The notes under the pieces were generated by a model. It ran no database searches. It saw only the letters and a program-made list of their open reading frames with translations, and was not told the DNA's origin. From the NCBI RefSeq assembly GCF_900232995.1, contig NZ_OCVX01000003.1, positions 2,383,988 to 2,447,987 of the forward strand: a DNA stretch of 64,000 nucleotides. Reading direction: 5' to 3'. This DNA is from Mycobacterium simulans. GTDB lineage: Bacteria > Actinomycetota > Actinomycetes > Mycobacteriales > Mycobacteriaceae. The translations under genes were made by a program, and so were the position numbers. Of the stretch, positions 1-8,753 are shown piece after piece (within the stretch, counting starts at the first letter, position 1; each line of letters starts with the position of its first letter).

Positions 1-1
1 C

Positions 2-295
2 CAAGTGAAGATGAAAGTCAAGACGGCGGGCATCACCGATGAACAGGTGGTGGCCTACACGTGGGGCGACAACGAGGTGAGCTGGACGCTGGTCAGCTCA
101 GCTCAGCAGAAGTCGCAGGACGGAAAGTACACGTTGGTTCCCAAAGGTGACGAGACCCTGGTCAAGTTGGAGATCAACGTCGATCCCAACGTTCCCCTGC
201 CCGGCTTCGTGCTCAAGCGGGCCATCAAGGGGACGATCGATGCCGCGACCAAGGATCTGCGCACTCGGGTGCTGCAGGTGCAGCAGGGTAAGTAG
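2..295 (+). CDS. SRPBCC (START/Bet v1-like) family protein, 5' truncated, Rv0854-like
   Basis: The reading frame is open from the window edge, so the N-terminus lies outside. About 97 residues remain. They carry the C-terminal half of a polyketide-cyclase/START-type fold and end in the PLPGFVLKRA...LRTRVLQVQQ helix, the same signature as the two SRPBCC proteins at 1439 and 2009 (PIPGFVVKRA and PLPQFWVKIA). The family binds hydrophobic ligands in a helix-grip pocket, but no ligand can be read from sequence. It ends five bases before far, so the two are probably co-transcribed. In M. tuberculosis this position is Rv0854. Confidence 0.85.
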   Translation, partial: QVKMKVKTAGITDEQVVAYTWGDNEVSWTLVSSAQQKSQDGKYTLVPKGDETLVKLEINVDPNVPLPGFVLKRAIKGTIDAATKDLRTRVLQVQQGK

Positions 296-300
296 GCACA

Positions 301-1380
301 GTGACCAACGGGGGGCCGCTAGCTGGAGTGAGGGTCATCGAACTGGGCGGCATCGGACCGGGCCCGCACGCCGGCATGGTGCTCGCCGATCTCGGTGCCG
401 ACGTGGTGCGGGTGCGCCGGCCGGGCGGCCTGCAGATGCCCTCCGAGGATCGCGATTTGCTGCACCGCGGGAAGCGGATTGTCGACCTGGACGTCAAGAC
501 GCAGCCGGAGGCGCTGCTGGCGCTGGCCGCCAAAGCCGATGTGCTGCTGGACTGCTTTCGGCCAGGCACCTGCGAGCGGCTCGGAATCGGTCCCGACGAC
601 TGCGCGGCGGTCAACCCGAGACTGATCTTTGCCCGCATCACCGGCTGGGGACAGGACGGGCCGTTGGCGCCGACGGCGGGCCACGACATCAACTACCTAT
701 CGCAGACCGGTGCGCTGTCGGCACTCGGCTACGCCGACCGGCCGCCGATGCCGCCGCTGAACCTGGTCGCCGACTTCGGCGGTGGTTCCATGCTGGTGCT
801 GGTGGGCATCGTGGTCGCGCTGTACGAGCGCGAACGTTCGGGCCAGGGCCAGGTTGTGGACGCCGCGATGGTGGACGGAGTCAGTGTGCTGGCCCAGATG
901 ATGTGGACGATGAAGGCCGTTGGCAGCCTGCGCGATCAGCGCGAATCCTTCCTGCTCGACGGCGGCGCCCCGTTCTATCGCTGCTATGAGACCTCCGATG
1001 GCAAATACATGGCCGTCGGCGCCATCGAGCCGCAGTTCTTCGCGGCGTTGCTGGCCGGGTTAGGGCTGGCGCCCGGCGACGTGCCGAATCAGCTCGACAT
1101 CGGCTCGTATCCGAAGATGCACGACGCCTTCGCCGAACGGTTCTCCAGCCGAACCCGCGATGAGTGGACCCAGGTCTTCGCCGGCACCGATGCATGCGTG
1201 ACGCCGGTACTGACCTGGAGCGAAGCGGCCACCAACGACCATTTGACGGCGCGATCGACGCTAATCGCCGCCCATGGCGTCGAGCAGGCCGCGCCGGCAC
1301 CCCGGTTCTCCCGTACACCGCCCGGCCCGGTTGGGCCGCCACCGGCTAAGACCACACCCTTAAACGAAATCGGATGGTAA
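301..1380 (+). CDS. far: Family III CoA-transferase / alpha-methylacyl-CoA racemase
   Basis: 359 residues from a GTG start, the length of H37Rv Rv0855 (Far). The product is a CaiB/BaiF family enzyme. Residues 128-129 (His-Asp) and Asp158 sit where alpha-methylacyl-CoA racemase keeps its catalytic His126/Asp156, and Glu242 matches Glu241 of that enzyme, which favours racemase chemistry on 2-methyl-branched acyl-CoAs over CoA transfer. Such racemisation lets branched or sterol side-chain CoAs enter beta-oxidation, fitting the fadA-fadB pair downstream. It follows the partial SRPBCC gene by five bases and is followed by two more SRPBCC genes. Confidence 0.93.
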   Translation: MTNGGPLAGVRVIELGGIGPGPHAGMVLADLGADVVRVRRPGGLQMPSEDRDLLHRGKRIVDLDVKTQPEALLALAAKADVLLDCFRPGTCERLGIGPDDCAAVNPRLIFARITGWGQDGPLAPTAGHDINYLSQTGALSALGYADRPPMPPLNLVADFGGGSMLVLVGIVVALYERERSGQGQVVDAAMVDGVSVLAQMMWTMKAVGSLRDQRESFLLDGGAPFYRCYETSDGKYMAVGAIEPQFFAALLAGLGLAPGDVPNQLDIGSYPKMHDAFAERFSSRTRDEWTQVFAGTDACVTPVLTWSEAATNDHLTARSTLIAAHGVEQAAPAPRFSRTPPGPVGPPPAKTTPLNEIGW

Positions 1381-1438
1381 TGAAGTATCGGGCCGAACAC
1401 CGTCCCTACGCCGGGCCGCGTTGCTAGCGTTGAGTTCA

Positions 1439-1894
1439 GTGGCCGTACAAGTCTCACGCGAAATTGTCATTGATGCGCCCCCGGAAAAGGTCATGGAGGC
1501 GCTAGCAGATCCTCGCGTCTTGACGTCCTGGTCACCACTGCACAAGCAAGTGGAAGTCATCGACTATTACCCGGATGGTCGCCCTCATCATGTGAAGGCC
1601 ACCATCAAAATTCTGGGGCTGACCGATAAAGAGGTTCTCGAATATCACTGGGGCCCAGACTGGGTGTGCTGGGACGCCGGCCGAACTTTTCAGCAACGCG
1701 GGCAGCACATCGAGTACACCGTCAAGCCCGAAGGCGTCGATAAAGCACGGGTGCGTTTCGACATCACCGTCGAACCGGCAGGACCGATACCAGGTTTCGT
1801 CGTCAAGCGGGCCAGTGAGCATGTGTTGGATTCCGCGATGAAGGGACTGCAAAAGTTGGTCACCGGCGACGCCGATCCGGGCCATTCCGCATAG
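1439..1894 (+). CDS. SRPBCC family protein, Rv0856-like
   Basis: About 151 residues. I prefer the GTG at 1439 (V-A-V-Q-V-S-R-E) because the paralogue at 2009 starts with the same GTGGCCGT context after a similar GTTGCTA stretch; an in-frame start at 1421 would add six residues. It is a helix-grip ligand-binding fold with the EIVIDAPPEKVMEALAD N-terminal strand-helix and a HWGPDW segment in the middle. The paralogue at 2009-2443 is closely similar over its whole length, so the two arose by tandem duplication. Ligand unknown. The corresponding H37Rv locus is Rv0856. Confidence 0.85.
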   Translation: MAVQVSREIVIDAPPEKVMEALADPRVLTSWSPLHKQVEVIDYYPDGRPHHVKATIKILGLTDKEVLEYHWGPDWVCWDAGRTFQQRGQHIEYTVKPEGVDKARVRFDITVEPAGPIPGFVVKRASEHVLDSAMKGLQKLVTGDADPGHSA

Positions 1895-2008
1895 TTGATT
1901 CGTGGCCGTACGCCTGGGCCGGGTCGCGCTGGTCGGTGTGACAATTAGCCGGACCCATCCGCGTTTCGGCGTGGTCCGTCACCGCACAGCGTTGCTAATT
2001 TAATAGCA

Positions 2009-2443
2009 GTGGCCGTTCAAGCATCGGGCGAAATCGTCATCGACGCGCAGCCGGAAGTGATCATGGAGGCGCTCGCCGACATGGACGCTGTGCCGTCGTG
2101 GTCTTCGGTACACAAACGAGTCGATGTTATCGACACCCATCCGGACGGTCGGCCGCACCACGTGAAAGTCACCATCAAAATCACCGGCATCGTCGACACC
2201 GAATTGCTCGAATACCACTGGGGCCCGGACTGGATGGTGTGGGACGCCAAGAGGACGGCCCAACAACACGGCCAGCACGGCGAGTACAACCTGAGCCGAG
2301 AGGGTGACGACAAGACCCGGGTGCGATTCACCATCACTGTCGAACCGTCAGCGCCGCTGCCCCAGTTTTGGGTCAAGATCGCTCGTAAGAAAATCCTGCA
2401 TGCCGCCCTGGAGGGACTCCGAAAGCGGGTTATGGACGGCTAG
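2009..2443 (+). CDS. SRPBCC family protein, Rv0857-like
   Basis: 144 residues from GTG 2009. It is a close paralogue of the preceding gene: both have IVIDA-P, a VHK/LHK-V-VI-D segment, YHWGPDW and an RVRF-ITVEP strand. The 114-bp gap separating them contains no gene. The 3' end overlaps the stop of the convergent dapC by four bases. This is the third member of an SRPBCC cluster (2, 1439, 2009) around far. It is a predicted cytosolic lipid or hydrophobic-ligand binder; the substrate cannot be inferred. Confidence 0.87.
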   Translation: MAVQASGEIVIDAQPEVIMEALADMDAVPSWSSVHKRVDVIDTHPDGRPHHVKVTIKITGIVDTELLEYHWGPDWMVWDAKRTAQQHGQHGEYNLSREGDDKTRVRFTITVEPSAPLPQFWVKIARKKILHAALEGLRKRVMDG

Positions 2444-3633
2444 AACGCGGGCCCGTCGCGCAGCACGGACAATCGTCGGATCGCTTCGTCCAGGGTGTCC
2501 TCGCGTTTGCAAAACGTGAAGCGCACCAAGTGATTCCACAAATCGCGTTGCTTTGAAGCGTGTTGCGCCGTCGGATCACAGAACGGTGACATCGGGATCG
2601 CGGCCACGCCCACTTTCTCGGGTAGTGCCGCACAGAACTTCATGCTGTCGTCGTATCCCAGCGGACGCGGATCAGCGCAGAGGAAGTAGGTGCCGGAGCT
2701 GTCGTGGACGGCGAAACCGATGTCGGTCAGTCCCGCCGACAGCCGATCGCGTCTGCGTTGCAGCGTGCTTCGTAGCTGCGTCACCCAGGCGTCCTGGGTA
2801 TCTAGAGCCGCGGCCACCGCCGGCTGAAATGGCGCGCCGCCGACATAACTCAAGTACTGCTTGGCCGCCCGCACTCCGGCGATGAGTTTGGCTGGGCCGC
2901 AAGCCCATCCGATCTTCCAGCCGGTGCAATTGAACATCTTGGCGGCGCTGGAGATGGTGATTGTTCGCTCGGCCATGCCGTCGAAGCCGGCGAGCGGCAG
3001 GTGTTGGTGGCCGTCATATACCAGGTGCTCGTACACCTCGTCGGTGATCACCAAAAGGTCTGCGGCCACGGCGATCTCGGCAATGGTCGCCAACTCGGTC
3101 GCGTTCAGCACTGTGCCGGTCGGGTTATGCGGCGAGTTGACGATTAGCGCCCGAGTCCGCGGTGTCAGCGCGCGCCGCAATGCGTCGGTGTCCAAAGCAA
3201 AGCCGCGGCCGTCGGGGATCAACGGTACGACTACCCGGTGTGTGCCGGCCATCGCCACCACCGGTGAGTAGGAGTCGTAGAACGGCTCGATGAGCAGTAT
3301 CTCCGAGCCGGGTTCGACCAGGCCCAACACCGTTGCCGCAATGGCCTCGGTGGCCCCGACCGTTACCAGCACCTCGGTGTCGGGGTCGTACTCGATGCCA
3401 AAACGCCGTTTTCGCTGGGCTGCGATGGCCTGGCGTAGCGGTTGGATTCCTATGCCCGGCGGGTACTGGTTGACGCCGGCGGCGATGGCGTCTTGTGCGG
3501 TCTTCAACATCGCCGGCGGTCCGTCCTCGTCGGGGAACCCCTGGCCGAGGTTCACCGCGCCGATGCGAGCGGCCAGAGCCGACATTTCGGCGAACACCGT
3601 GGTCGCGTATGGCCGCAATCGTTCCACCGTCAT
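2440..3633 (-). CDS. dapC: N-succinyldiaminopimelate aminotransferase (class I/II PLP enzyme)
   Basis: 397 residues when started at the ATG at 3633 (MTVERLRPYATT), the length of H37Rv Rv0858c DapC; the longer frame up to 3741 would add 36 atypical residues. It is a fold-type I aminotransferase with the PLP Schiff-base lysine at residue 232 (SSAAKMFNCTGWK), N-S-P-H-N-P-T-G near 166-173 and D-E-V-Y near 198. DapC makes N-succinyl-LL-2,6-diaminopimelate in lysine/diaminopimelate biosynthesis. Proteins of this family also resemble methionine/kynurenine aminotransferases, so the assignment leans on the M. tuberculosis orthologue. Confidence 0.92.
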   Translation of the reverse strand: MTVERLRPYATTVFAEMSALAARIGAVNLGQGFPDEDGPPAMLKTAQDAIAAGVNQYPPGIGIQPLRQAIAAQRKRRFGIEYDPDTEVLVTVGATEAIAATVLGLVEPGSEILLIEPFYDSYSPVVAMAGTHRVVVPLIPDGRGFALDTDALRRALTPRTRALIVNSPHNPTGTVLNATELATIAEIAVAADLLVITDEVYEHLVYDGHQHLPLAGFDGMAERTITISSAAKMFNCTGWKIGWACGPAKLIAGVRAAKQYLSYVGGAPFQPAVAAALDTQDAWVTQLRSTLQRRRDRLSAGLTDIGFAVHDSSGTYFLCADPRPLGYDDSMKFCAALPEKVGVAAIPMSPFCDPTAQHASKQRDLWNHLVRFTFCKREDTLDEAIRRLSVLRDGPAF

Positions 3634-3991
3634 CGCGGTCGAGCCTAATCCCGAGTGGCAAATGCGTGCCGCATCTGTCACATCCGCCACATGAGCCTCT
3701 GGCGGGTAGGGACCTACTTGGTGCCCACCTCGTAGAGACAACGTATGGTTGCGAACGCGGGTTTATGGCCTGTCGCTACGAAGTGGACAAATCGTGTATC
3801 TGCTGGTGTTAGCGACCGATGTGGCCACTGCGACCAAGGTGACGTCTTTGGGCACCAGTGGGTTGCCCGTAACGTACCTGACCTGCGAAGTCCGCCCCAC
3901 CAACAGGTTGGCCGACAACCCTGTTAGGGTGCCTGTACTGGACCTACTCTTTAAGACGGATCCGAAACCCCCTTTTGGAACAGGAATCGAC
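3634..3991. promoter_or_regulatory. Divergent dapC / fadA intergenic region
   Basis: 358 bases between the divergent dapC and fadA starts. No convincing gene is present, although an open frame runs in from 3749 ahead of the fadA ATG. Around 3900-3930 an AACAGGTTG segment faces CAACCCTGTT, an imperfect dyad that could be an operator for fadA; which protein would bind is unknown. A GGAACAGGAATCG stretch precedes the fadA ATG. Confidence 0.4.
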
Positions 3992-5203
3992 ATGTCCGAA
4001 GAAGCCTTCATCTATGAGGCCATCCGCACGCCGCGTGGCAAGCAAAAGAATGGCTCGCTGCACGAAGTCAAGCCGCTGAGCCTGGTCGTCGGCCTGATTG
4101 AGGAGCTGCGCAAGCGCAATCCCGACCTCGACGAGAACCTGATCAGCGACGTCATCTTGGGCTGCGTCTCACCCGTTGGGGACCAGGGCGGCGACATCGC
4201 CCGCGCAGCGGTGCTCGCATCGGGCATGCCGGTCACTTCCGGCGGCGTGCAGCTCAACCGGTTCTGCGCATCGGGCCTCGAAGCCGTCAACACCGCCGCT
4301 CAGAAGGTGCGCTCCGGCTGGGATGACCTCGTGCTGGCCGGTGGCGTGGAGTCGATGAGCCGAGTGCCAATGGGATCCGATGGCGGCGCCATGGGGTTGG
4401 ACCCGGCGACCAACTACGACGTCATGTTTGTTCCGCAGGGCATCGGCGCCGACCTGATCGCCACCATCGAGGGCTTCTCCCGCGATGATGTCGACAACTA
4501 TGCGTTGCGCAGCCAGGAGAAGGCGGCCGCGGCGTGGTCGGGCGGTTACTTCGCCAAGTCCGTGGTGCCGGTCCGCGACCAGAACGGTCTGCTGATCCTC
4601 GACCACGACGAGCACATGCGGCCCGACACCACCAAGGAGGGTCTGGGCAAGCTGAAGCCGGCCTTCGAGGGCCTCGCCGCGCTGGGTGGCTTCGACGACG
4701 TGGCGCTGCAGAAGTACCACTGGGTGGAAAAGATTAACCACGTGCACACCGGCGGTAACAGCTCCGGGATTGTCGATGGTGCGGCGCTGGTCTTGATCGG
4801 TAGCGAGGCTGCCGGCAAGTCGCAGGGTCTGACCCCACGGGCGCGCATCGTGGCCACCGCCACCAGCGGCGCCGACCCGGTGATCATGCTCACCGGCCCG
4901 ACCCCCGCCACCCGCAAGGTGCTCGACCGCGCCGGGTTGACCGTTGATGACATCGACCTGTTCGAGCTCAACGAGGCGTTCGCGTCGGTGGTGCTGAAGT
5001 TCCAGAAAGACCTGAACATTCCCGACGAGAAGCTCAACGTCAACGGCGGCGCCATCGCAATGGGTCACCCGCTGGGTGCCACCGGCGCAATGATTCTGGG
5101 CACCATGGTCGACGAATTGGAGCGCCGCAACGCCCGGCGCGCACTGGTCACGCTGTGTATTGGCGGCGGCATGGGTGTCGCGACGATCATCGAGAGGGTT
5201 TAA
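3992..5203 (+). CDS. fadA: Acetyl-CoA acetyltransferase / 3-ketoacyl-CoA thiolase
   Basis: 403 residues from ATG 3992 ([10 protein letters not shown]), identical in length to H37Rv Rv0859. It is a thiolase-superfamily enzyme with the nucleophilic Cys in [11 protein letters not shown], the [12 protein letters not shown] catalytic-His loop near the C-terminus and CIGGGMG with the second Cys. It catalyses thiolytic release of acetyl-CoA in the last beta-oxidation step. The fadB start follows four bases after its stop, consistent with an alpha2beta2 trifunctional FadB-FadA complex as known in M. tuberculosis. The extended frame upstream (from 3749) is rejected because it lacks family sequence. 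Confidence 0.95.
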   Translation: MSEEAFIYEAIRTPRGKQKNGSLHEVKPLSLVVGLIEELRKRNPDLDENLISDVILGCVSPVGDQGGDIARAAVLASGMPVTSGGVQLNRFCASGLEAVNTAAQKVRSGWDDLVLAGGVESMSRVPMGSDGGAMGLDPATNYDVMFVPQGIGADLIATIEGFSRDDVDNYALRSQEKAAAAWSGGYFAKSVVPVRDQNGLLILDHDEHMRPDTTKEGLGKLKPAFEGLAALGGFDDVALQKYHWVEKINHVHTGGNSSGIVDGAALVLIGSEAAGKSQGLTPRARIVATATSGADPVIMLTGPTPATRKVLDRAGLTVDDIDLFELNEAFASVVLKFQKDLNIPDEKLNVNGGAIAMGHPLGATGAMILGTMVDELERRNARRALVTLCIGGGMGVATIIERV

Positions 5204-5207
5204 GCGC

Positions 5208-7352
5208 ATGGCAGACAACACAATCCAGTGGGACAAGGATGCCGACGGCATCGTCACGCTGACCCTGGACGACCCGTCGGGGTCGGCCAACGTCATGAAC
5301 GACGCCTACATCGAGTCAATGGGCAAGGCGGTGGATCGCCTTGTCGCCGAAAAGGATTCGATCAGCGGTGTGGTGATCACCAGCGCGAAGAAGACCTTCT
5401 TCGCCGGCGGTGACGTCAAGACGATGATCCAGGCGACCCCGGAGGATGCTGGGGACGTCTTCGATACCGTCGAGACGGTCAAAAAGCAACTGCGCACCCT
5501 GGAGACGTTGGGCAAGCCGGTCGTGGCTGCCATCAACGGGGCGGCCCTTGGTGGTGGCCTGGAGATCGCGCTGGCCTGTCATCACCGGATCGCCGCCGAC
5601 GTCAAGGGCAGCCAGCTCGGCCTGCCCGAAGTCACGCTGGGGCTCTTGCCGGGCGGCGGCGGGGTAACCCGCACGGTGCGAATGCTGGGTATCCAGAACG
5701 CGTTTGTCAGCGTGCTGGCGCAGGGCACCCGGTTCAAGCCGGCCAAGGCCAAGGACCTCGGGTTGATCGATGAACTGGTGAGCGGTGTTGACGATTTGGT
5801 GCCCGCCGCCAAGGCGTGGATCAAGGCCAATCCGGACGCGCACGAGCAGCCGTGGGACAAGAAGGGCTACAAGATGCCGGGCGGTACTCCGTCGTCGCCG
5901 GCGCTTGCGGCCATCCTGCCGTCGTTCCCGTCGAACCTGCGCAAGCAGCTCAAGGGCGCGCCGATGCCCGCGCCGCGGGCCATCCTGGCCGCTGCTGTCG
6001 AGGGTGCACAGGTCGACTTCGACACCGCCACCCGCATCGAAAGCCGTTATTTCGCTTCGCTGGTCACCGGCCAGGTTGCCAAGAACATGATGCAGGCGTT
6101 CTTCTTCGACCTGCAGGCCATTAACGCAGGCGGGTCGCGGCCCGACGGCATCGCGAAAACACCGATCAACAAGATCGGTGTGCTCGGTGCCGGCATGATG
6201 GGCGCCGGCATCGCCTATGTCTCGGCCAAGGCGGGCTACGACGTGGTGCTCAAGGACGTGAGCATCGAGGCCGCGCAGAAGGGCAAGGGCTACTCCGAGA
6301 AGCTGGAGGCCAAGGCGCTGGAGCGGGGCCGTACGACGCAGGAGAAGAGCGACGCTCTGCTGGCACGCATCACCCCGACGGCCGACCCGGCCGACCTCAA
6401 GGGCGTGGACTTCGTGGTCGAAGCCGTCTTCGAGAACCAGGAACTCAAGCACAAGGTGTTCCAGGAGATCGAGGACATCGTCGAGCCCAACGCGGTCCTT
6501 GGATCCAACACCTCCACGCTGCCGATCACCGGTCTGGCGACCGGCGTCAAGCGCCAGGAGGACTTCATCGGGATCCACTTCTTCTCACCGGTCGACAAGA
6601 TGCCGCTGGTCGAAATCATCAAGGGCGAGAAGACTTCTGACGAAGCGCTGGCCCGCGTGTTCGACTACACGCTGGCCATCGGCAAGACGCCGATCGTGGT
6701 CAACGACAGCCGCGGCTTCTTCACTTCGCGTGTCATCGGCACCTTCGTCAACGAGGCGCTGGCGATGCTCGGCGAGGGTGTGGAGCCTTCGAGCATCGAG
6801 CAGGCTGGCTCGCAGGCCGGGTACCCGGCGCCGCCGTTGCAGCTGTCCGACGAGCTCAACTTGGAGCTGATGCACAAGATCGCCGTCGCCACCCGGAAGG
6901 GTGTCGAAGACGCCGGCGGCACGTACGAACCGCATCCGGCCGAGGCCGTCGTCGAGAAGATGATCGAGCTCGGTCGGTCCGGCCGGCTCAAGGGTGCCGG
7001 CTTCTACGAGTACGTCGACGGCAAGCGGTCCGGCCTATGGTCAGGCCTGCGTGAGACGTTCAAGTCGGGCTCGTCGGAGCCGCCGTTGCAGGACATGATC
7101 GACCGGATGTTGTTCGCCGAGGCGCTGGAAACGCAGAAGTGCCTCGACGAGAACGTGCTGACCTCTACGGCCGACGCCAACATCGGGTCGATCATGGGTA
7201 TCGGGTTCCCGCCGTGGACCGGTGGCAGCGCGCAGTTCATCGTCGGCTACTCCGGCCCGGCCGGTACCGGCAAGGAGGCGTTCGTCGCCCGCGCCCGTGA
7301 GCTGGCGGCGAAGTACGGCGACCGCTTCCTGCCACCGGCCTCGTTGACGTAA
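5208..7352 (+). CDS. fadB: Trifunctional fatty-acid oxidation complex alpha subunit (enoyl-CoA hydratase / 3-hydroxyacyl-CoA dehydrogenase)
   Basis: 714 residues from ATG 5208. The N-terminal crotonase domain (about 1-300) has the oxyanion-hole segments FAGGDVK and GAALGGGLEIA and a glutamate-containing LPEVTLGLLPGGGG loop. The central Rossmann domain starts near IGVLGAGMMGAG, and the HFFSPVDKMPLVEII motif of L-3-hydroxyacyl-CoA dehydrogenases follows. It hydrates and oxidises enoyl-CoA and passes 3-ketoacyl-CoA to FadA, encoded four bases upstream. Orthologous to Rv0860; a stretch around residue 210 is a few residues shorter than I recall for H37Rv. Confidence 0.95.
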   Translation: MADNTIQWDKDADGIVTLTLDDPSGSANVMNDAYIESMGKAVDRLVAEKDSISGVVITSAKKTFFAGGDVKTMIQATPEDAGDVFDTVETVKKQLRTLETLGKPVVAAINGAALGGGLEIALACHHRIAADVKGSQLGLPEVTLGLLPGGGGVTRTVRMLGIQNAFVSVLAQGTRFKPAKAKDLGLIDELVSGVDDLVPAAKAWIKANPDAHEQPWDKKGYKMPGGTPSSPALAAILPSFPSNLRKQLKGAPMPAPRAILAAAVEGAQVDFDTATRIESRYFASLVTGQVAKNMMQAFFFDLQAINAGGSRPDGIAKTPINKIGVLGAGMMGAGIAYVSAKAGYDVVLKDVSIEAAQKGKGYSEKLEAKALERGRTTQEKSDALLARITPTADPADLKGVDFVVEAVFENQELKHKVFQEIEDIVEPNAVLGSNTSTLPITGLATGVKRQEDFIGIHFFSPVDKMPLVEIIKGEKTSDEALARVFDYTLAIGKTPIVVNDSRGFFTSRVIGTFVNEALAMLGEGVEPSSIEQAGSQAGYPAPPLQLSDELNLELMHKIAVATRKGVEDAGGTYEPHPAEAVVEKMIELGRSGRLKGAGFYEYVDGKRSGLWSGLRETFKSGSSEPPLQDMIDRMLFAEALETQKCLDENVLTSTADANIGSIMGIGFPPWTGGSAQFIVGYSGPAGTGKEAFVARARELAAKYGDRFLPPASLT

Positions 7353-7361
7353 CTTCTAGGC

Positions 7362-7419
7362 CGAGCAGACGTAAAGTCCCCCGAAATCTGTTGATTTCGG
7401 GGGACTTTACGTCTGCTCG
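7362..7419. terminator. Perfect 27-bp hairpin between convergent genes
   Basis: Bases 7362-7388 and 7393-7419 are exact reverse complements (27 bp) around a TGTT loop. The arm begins CGAGCAGACG and ends CCGAAATC. It lies ten bases after the fadB stop and 48 bases from the convergent monooxygenase stop, the position of a bidirectional intrinsic-type terminator. No U-tract follows, which is usual for mycobacteria. Confidence 0.75.
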
Positions 7420-7467
7420 CGCAGGAGGCGGCCGCGTCGAGGGCGACGCAACGCCTTCGGTGGGAGG

Positions 7468-8679
7468 TCAGCCGGCGACCAGCGTGCCGTAGTCCCTGTA
7501 CTGCATCGAGTCGAACACACGCATCCCCCTGGCGCTTAGCCTGGCAAGTGCCCTGGTTAGGCCGGTAGGCAGTGCTGAGATGAGCTGCGCGCCGCGGGTC
7601 AGCGCCCACACGCCGGCTGCCGAGCCCGGGACCAAGCGCTTGGCCGCCTTGCGCGCAAACGCGCGGCTGCGGCGCACAGGCTCGTCCATCTGTCGCTCGT
7701 ATGCCGCGAACGCGCGCAGGTAGTCTCCATTGGCCTGAGCCAGTTCGCCGGCGAGCACATACGCGCCGAACACCGAGAGGCTGGTGCTGCCGCCCACAGC
7801 GGGTCCAGGACAGTATCCGGCGTCGCCGACCAGGGTGACCCGTCCGCGCGACCAGGTGTTGAGCTGCAACTGGGTGATCGAGTCGAAGTAAAACGCCGGA
7901 GTGAGGTCCAGCTCTTCGAGCCAGCGGTCCACGCGCGGATGCATCCCGGCGAAGGCGCCTTGCAGTAACTCCTTCTGCCGCAGGACATCTCGGTAGTGGT
8001 AGTGAAGTTCTTCCTTGCTGTGGAACAGAAACACCACGCGTGCATCGTCCAGAGGTTGTGCGGTGTAGATCAATGCCACGCGGCCAACGCCGAGGTGTCC
8101 TAAGGACTGTCGTTCGCGCGCAAGCGTTCTCGGCACTGACAATACCGCCAAGTATCCCCCGAGGAATTGGGTGCGTCCGGCGTCCTCGCCGAAGACCAGG
8201 CGCCGGACGTTCGAATGCAGGCCGTCTGCGCCGACGACGACGTCGAACCTGCGCGACTCCGCGTGTTCGAAGGTCACATCGCCGTCGGGGGAGATGGCGG
8301 TGATCGAGTCACCGAACAGGTACTCGATGTCGTCTTTGCCGGCGCAGTAGTAGGCCTCGCTGAGATCGTCGCGCATGATTTCGACATGGCGGTCGGATGC
8401 GGCGCCGACAAGCTTCGTGACATCAACGTGCGACGGTCGCCGGGCGCCTTCGCGATAGATCGTCAGCTCCGTTGTCCCGGTGGCCAGTGCCTCGATCTGG
8501 GGCAGCACACCCATCCGCTCCGAGATCTCTATGGCCGGCCGGAATAGGTCGACGGCGTGGCCGCCCGTCTTGCGCAGTTGGGGCGCCCGTTCGACGACGG
8601 TCACGTCGTACCCGTACCGGGTGAGCCAGTACGCCAACACCGGGCCGGAGATGCTGGCCCCCGAGATCAGAATCCGCAT
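7468..8679 (-). CDS. FAD-dependent monooxygenase (TetX/PHBH-like)
   Basis: 403 residues from ATG 8679, chosen because an AAGGAGGGCGGC ribosome site sits directly upstream; an in-frame start at 8721 would run through the operators. The N-terminal Rossmann segment is ILISGASISGPVLAYWL with a downstream VVERAP acidic end. The DG-type motif is VVVGADGLHSNVRR, and the GD motif is VTLVGDAGYCPGP. It is a flavin aromatic hydroxylase of the UbiH/TetX type, resembling M. tuberculosis Rv1260-like enzymes that also pair with TetR regulators. Substrate unknown. It is divergent from the TetR gene at 8754, with two operator-like palindromes between them. Confidence 0.88.
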   Translation of the reverse strand: MRILISGASISGPVLAYWLTRYGYDVTVVERAPQLRKTGGHAVDLFRPAIEISERMGVLPQIEALATGTTELTIYREGARRPSHVDVTKLVGAASDRHVEIMRDDLSEAYYCAGKDDIEYLFGDSITAISPDGDVTFEHAESRRFDVVVGADGLHSNVRRLVFGEDAGRTQFLGGYLAVLSVPRTLARERQSLGHLGVGRVALIYTAQPLDDARVVFLFHSKEELHYHYRDVLRQKELLQGAFAGMHPRVDRWLEELDLTPAFYFDSITQLQLNTWSRGRVTLVGDAGYCPGPAVGGSTSLSVFGAYVLAGELAQANGDYLRAFAAYERQMDEPVRRSRAFARKAAKRLVPGSAAGVWALTRGAQLISALPTGLTRALARLSARGMRVFDSMQYRDYGTLVAG

Positions 8680-8692
8680 GCCGCCCTCCTTA

Positions 8693-8708
8693 CTTAACGT
8701 TTGGTAAG
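8693..8708. promoter_or_regulatory. TetR operator copy 1
   Basis: CTTAACGTTTGGTAAG is an imperfect palindrome with CTTA/TAAG ends. It sits 13 bases upstream of the monooxygenase ATG and overlaps its probable promoter. The reverse complement of the second copy at 8721-8736 reads CTTAACGATAGGTAAG, differing at three positions, so the two sites are the same motif in opposite orientation. Confidence 0.65.
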
Positions 8709-8720
8709 TATAGCAGGTCA

Positions 8721-8736
8721 CTTACCTATCGTTAAG
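8721..8736. promoter_or_regulatory. TetR operator copy 2
   Basis: CTTACCTATCGTTAAG is the inverted copy of the site at 8693-8708, with centres 28 bp apart. It ends 17 bases before the GTG start of the divergent TetR gene, so one repressor could shut both promoters. Confidence 0.65.
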
Positions 8737-8753
8737 TCAGTTAGGCTCTTTGC

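Noticed and set aside
4169..5296. 375-residue antisense gene in fadA
   Set aside because: Shadow of the high-GC third-position bias; no recognisable motifs and no ribosome site.
5316..6578. 420-residue antisense gene in fadB
   Set aside because: Same shadow effect as above; opposite strand of a conserved enzyme.
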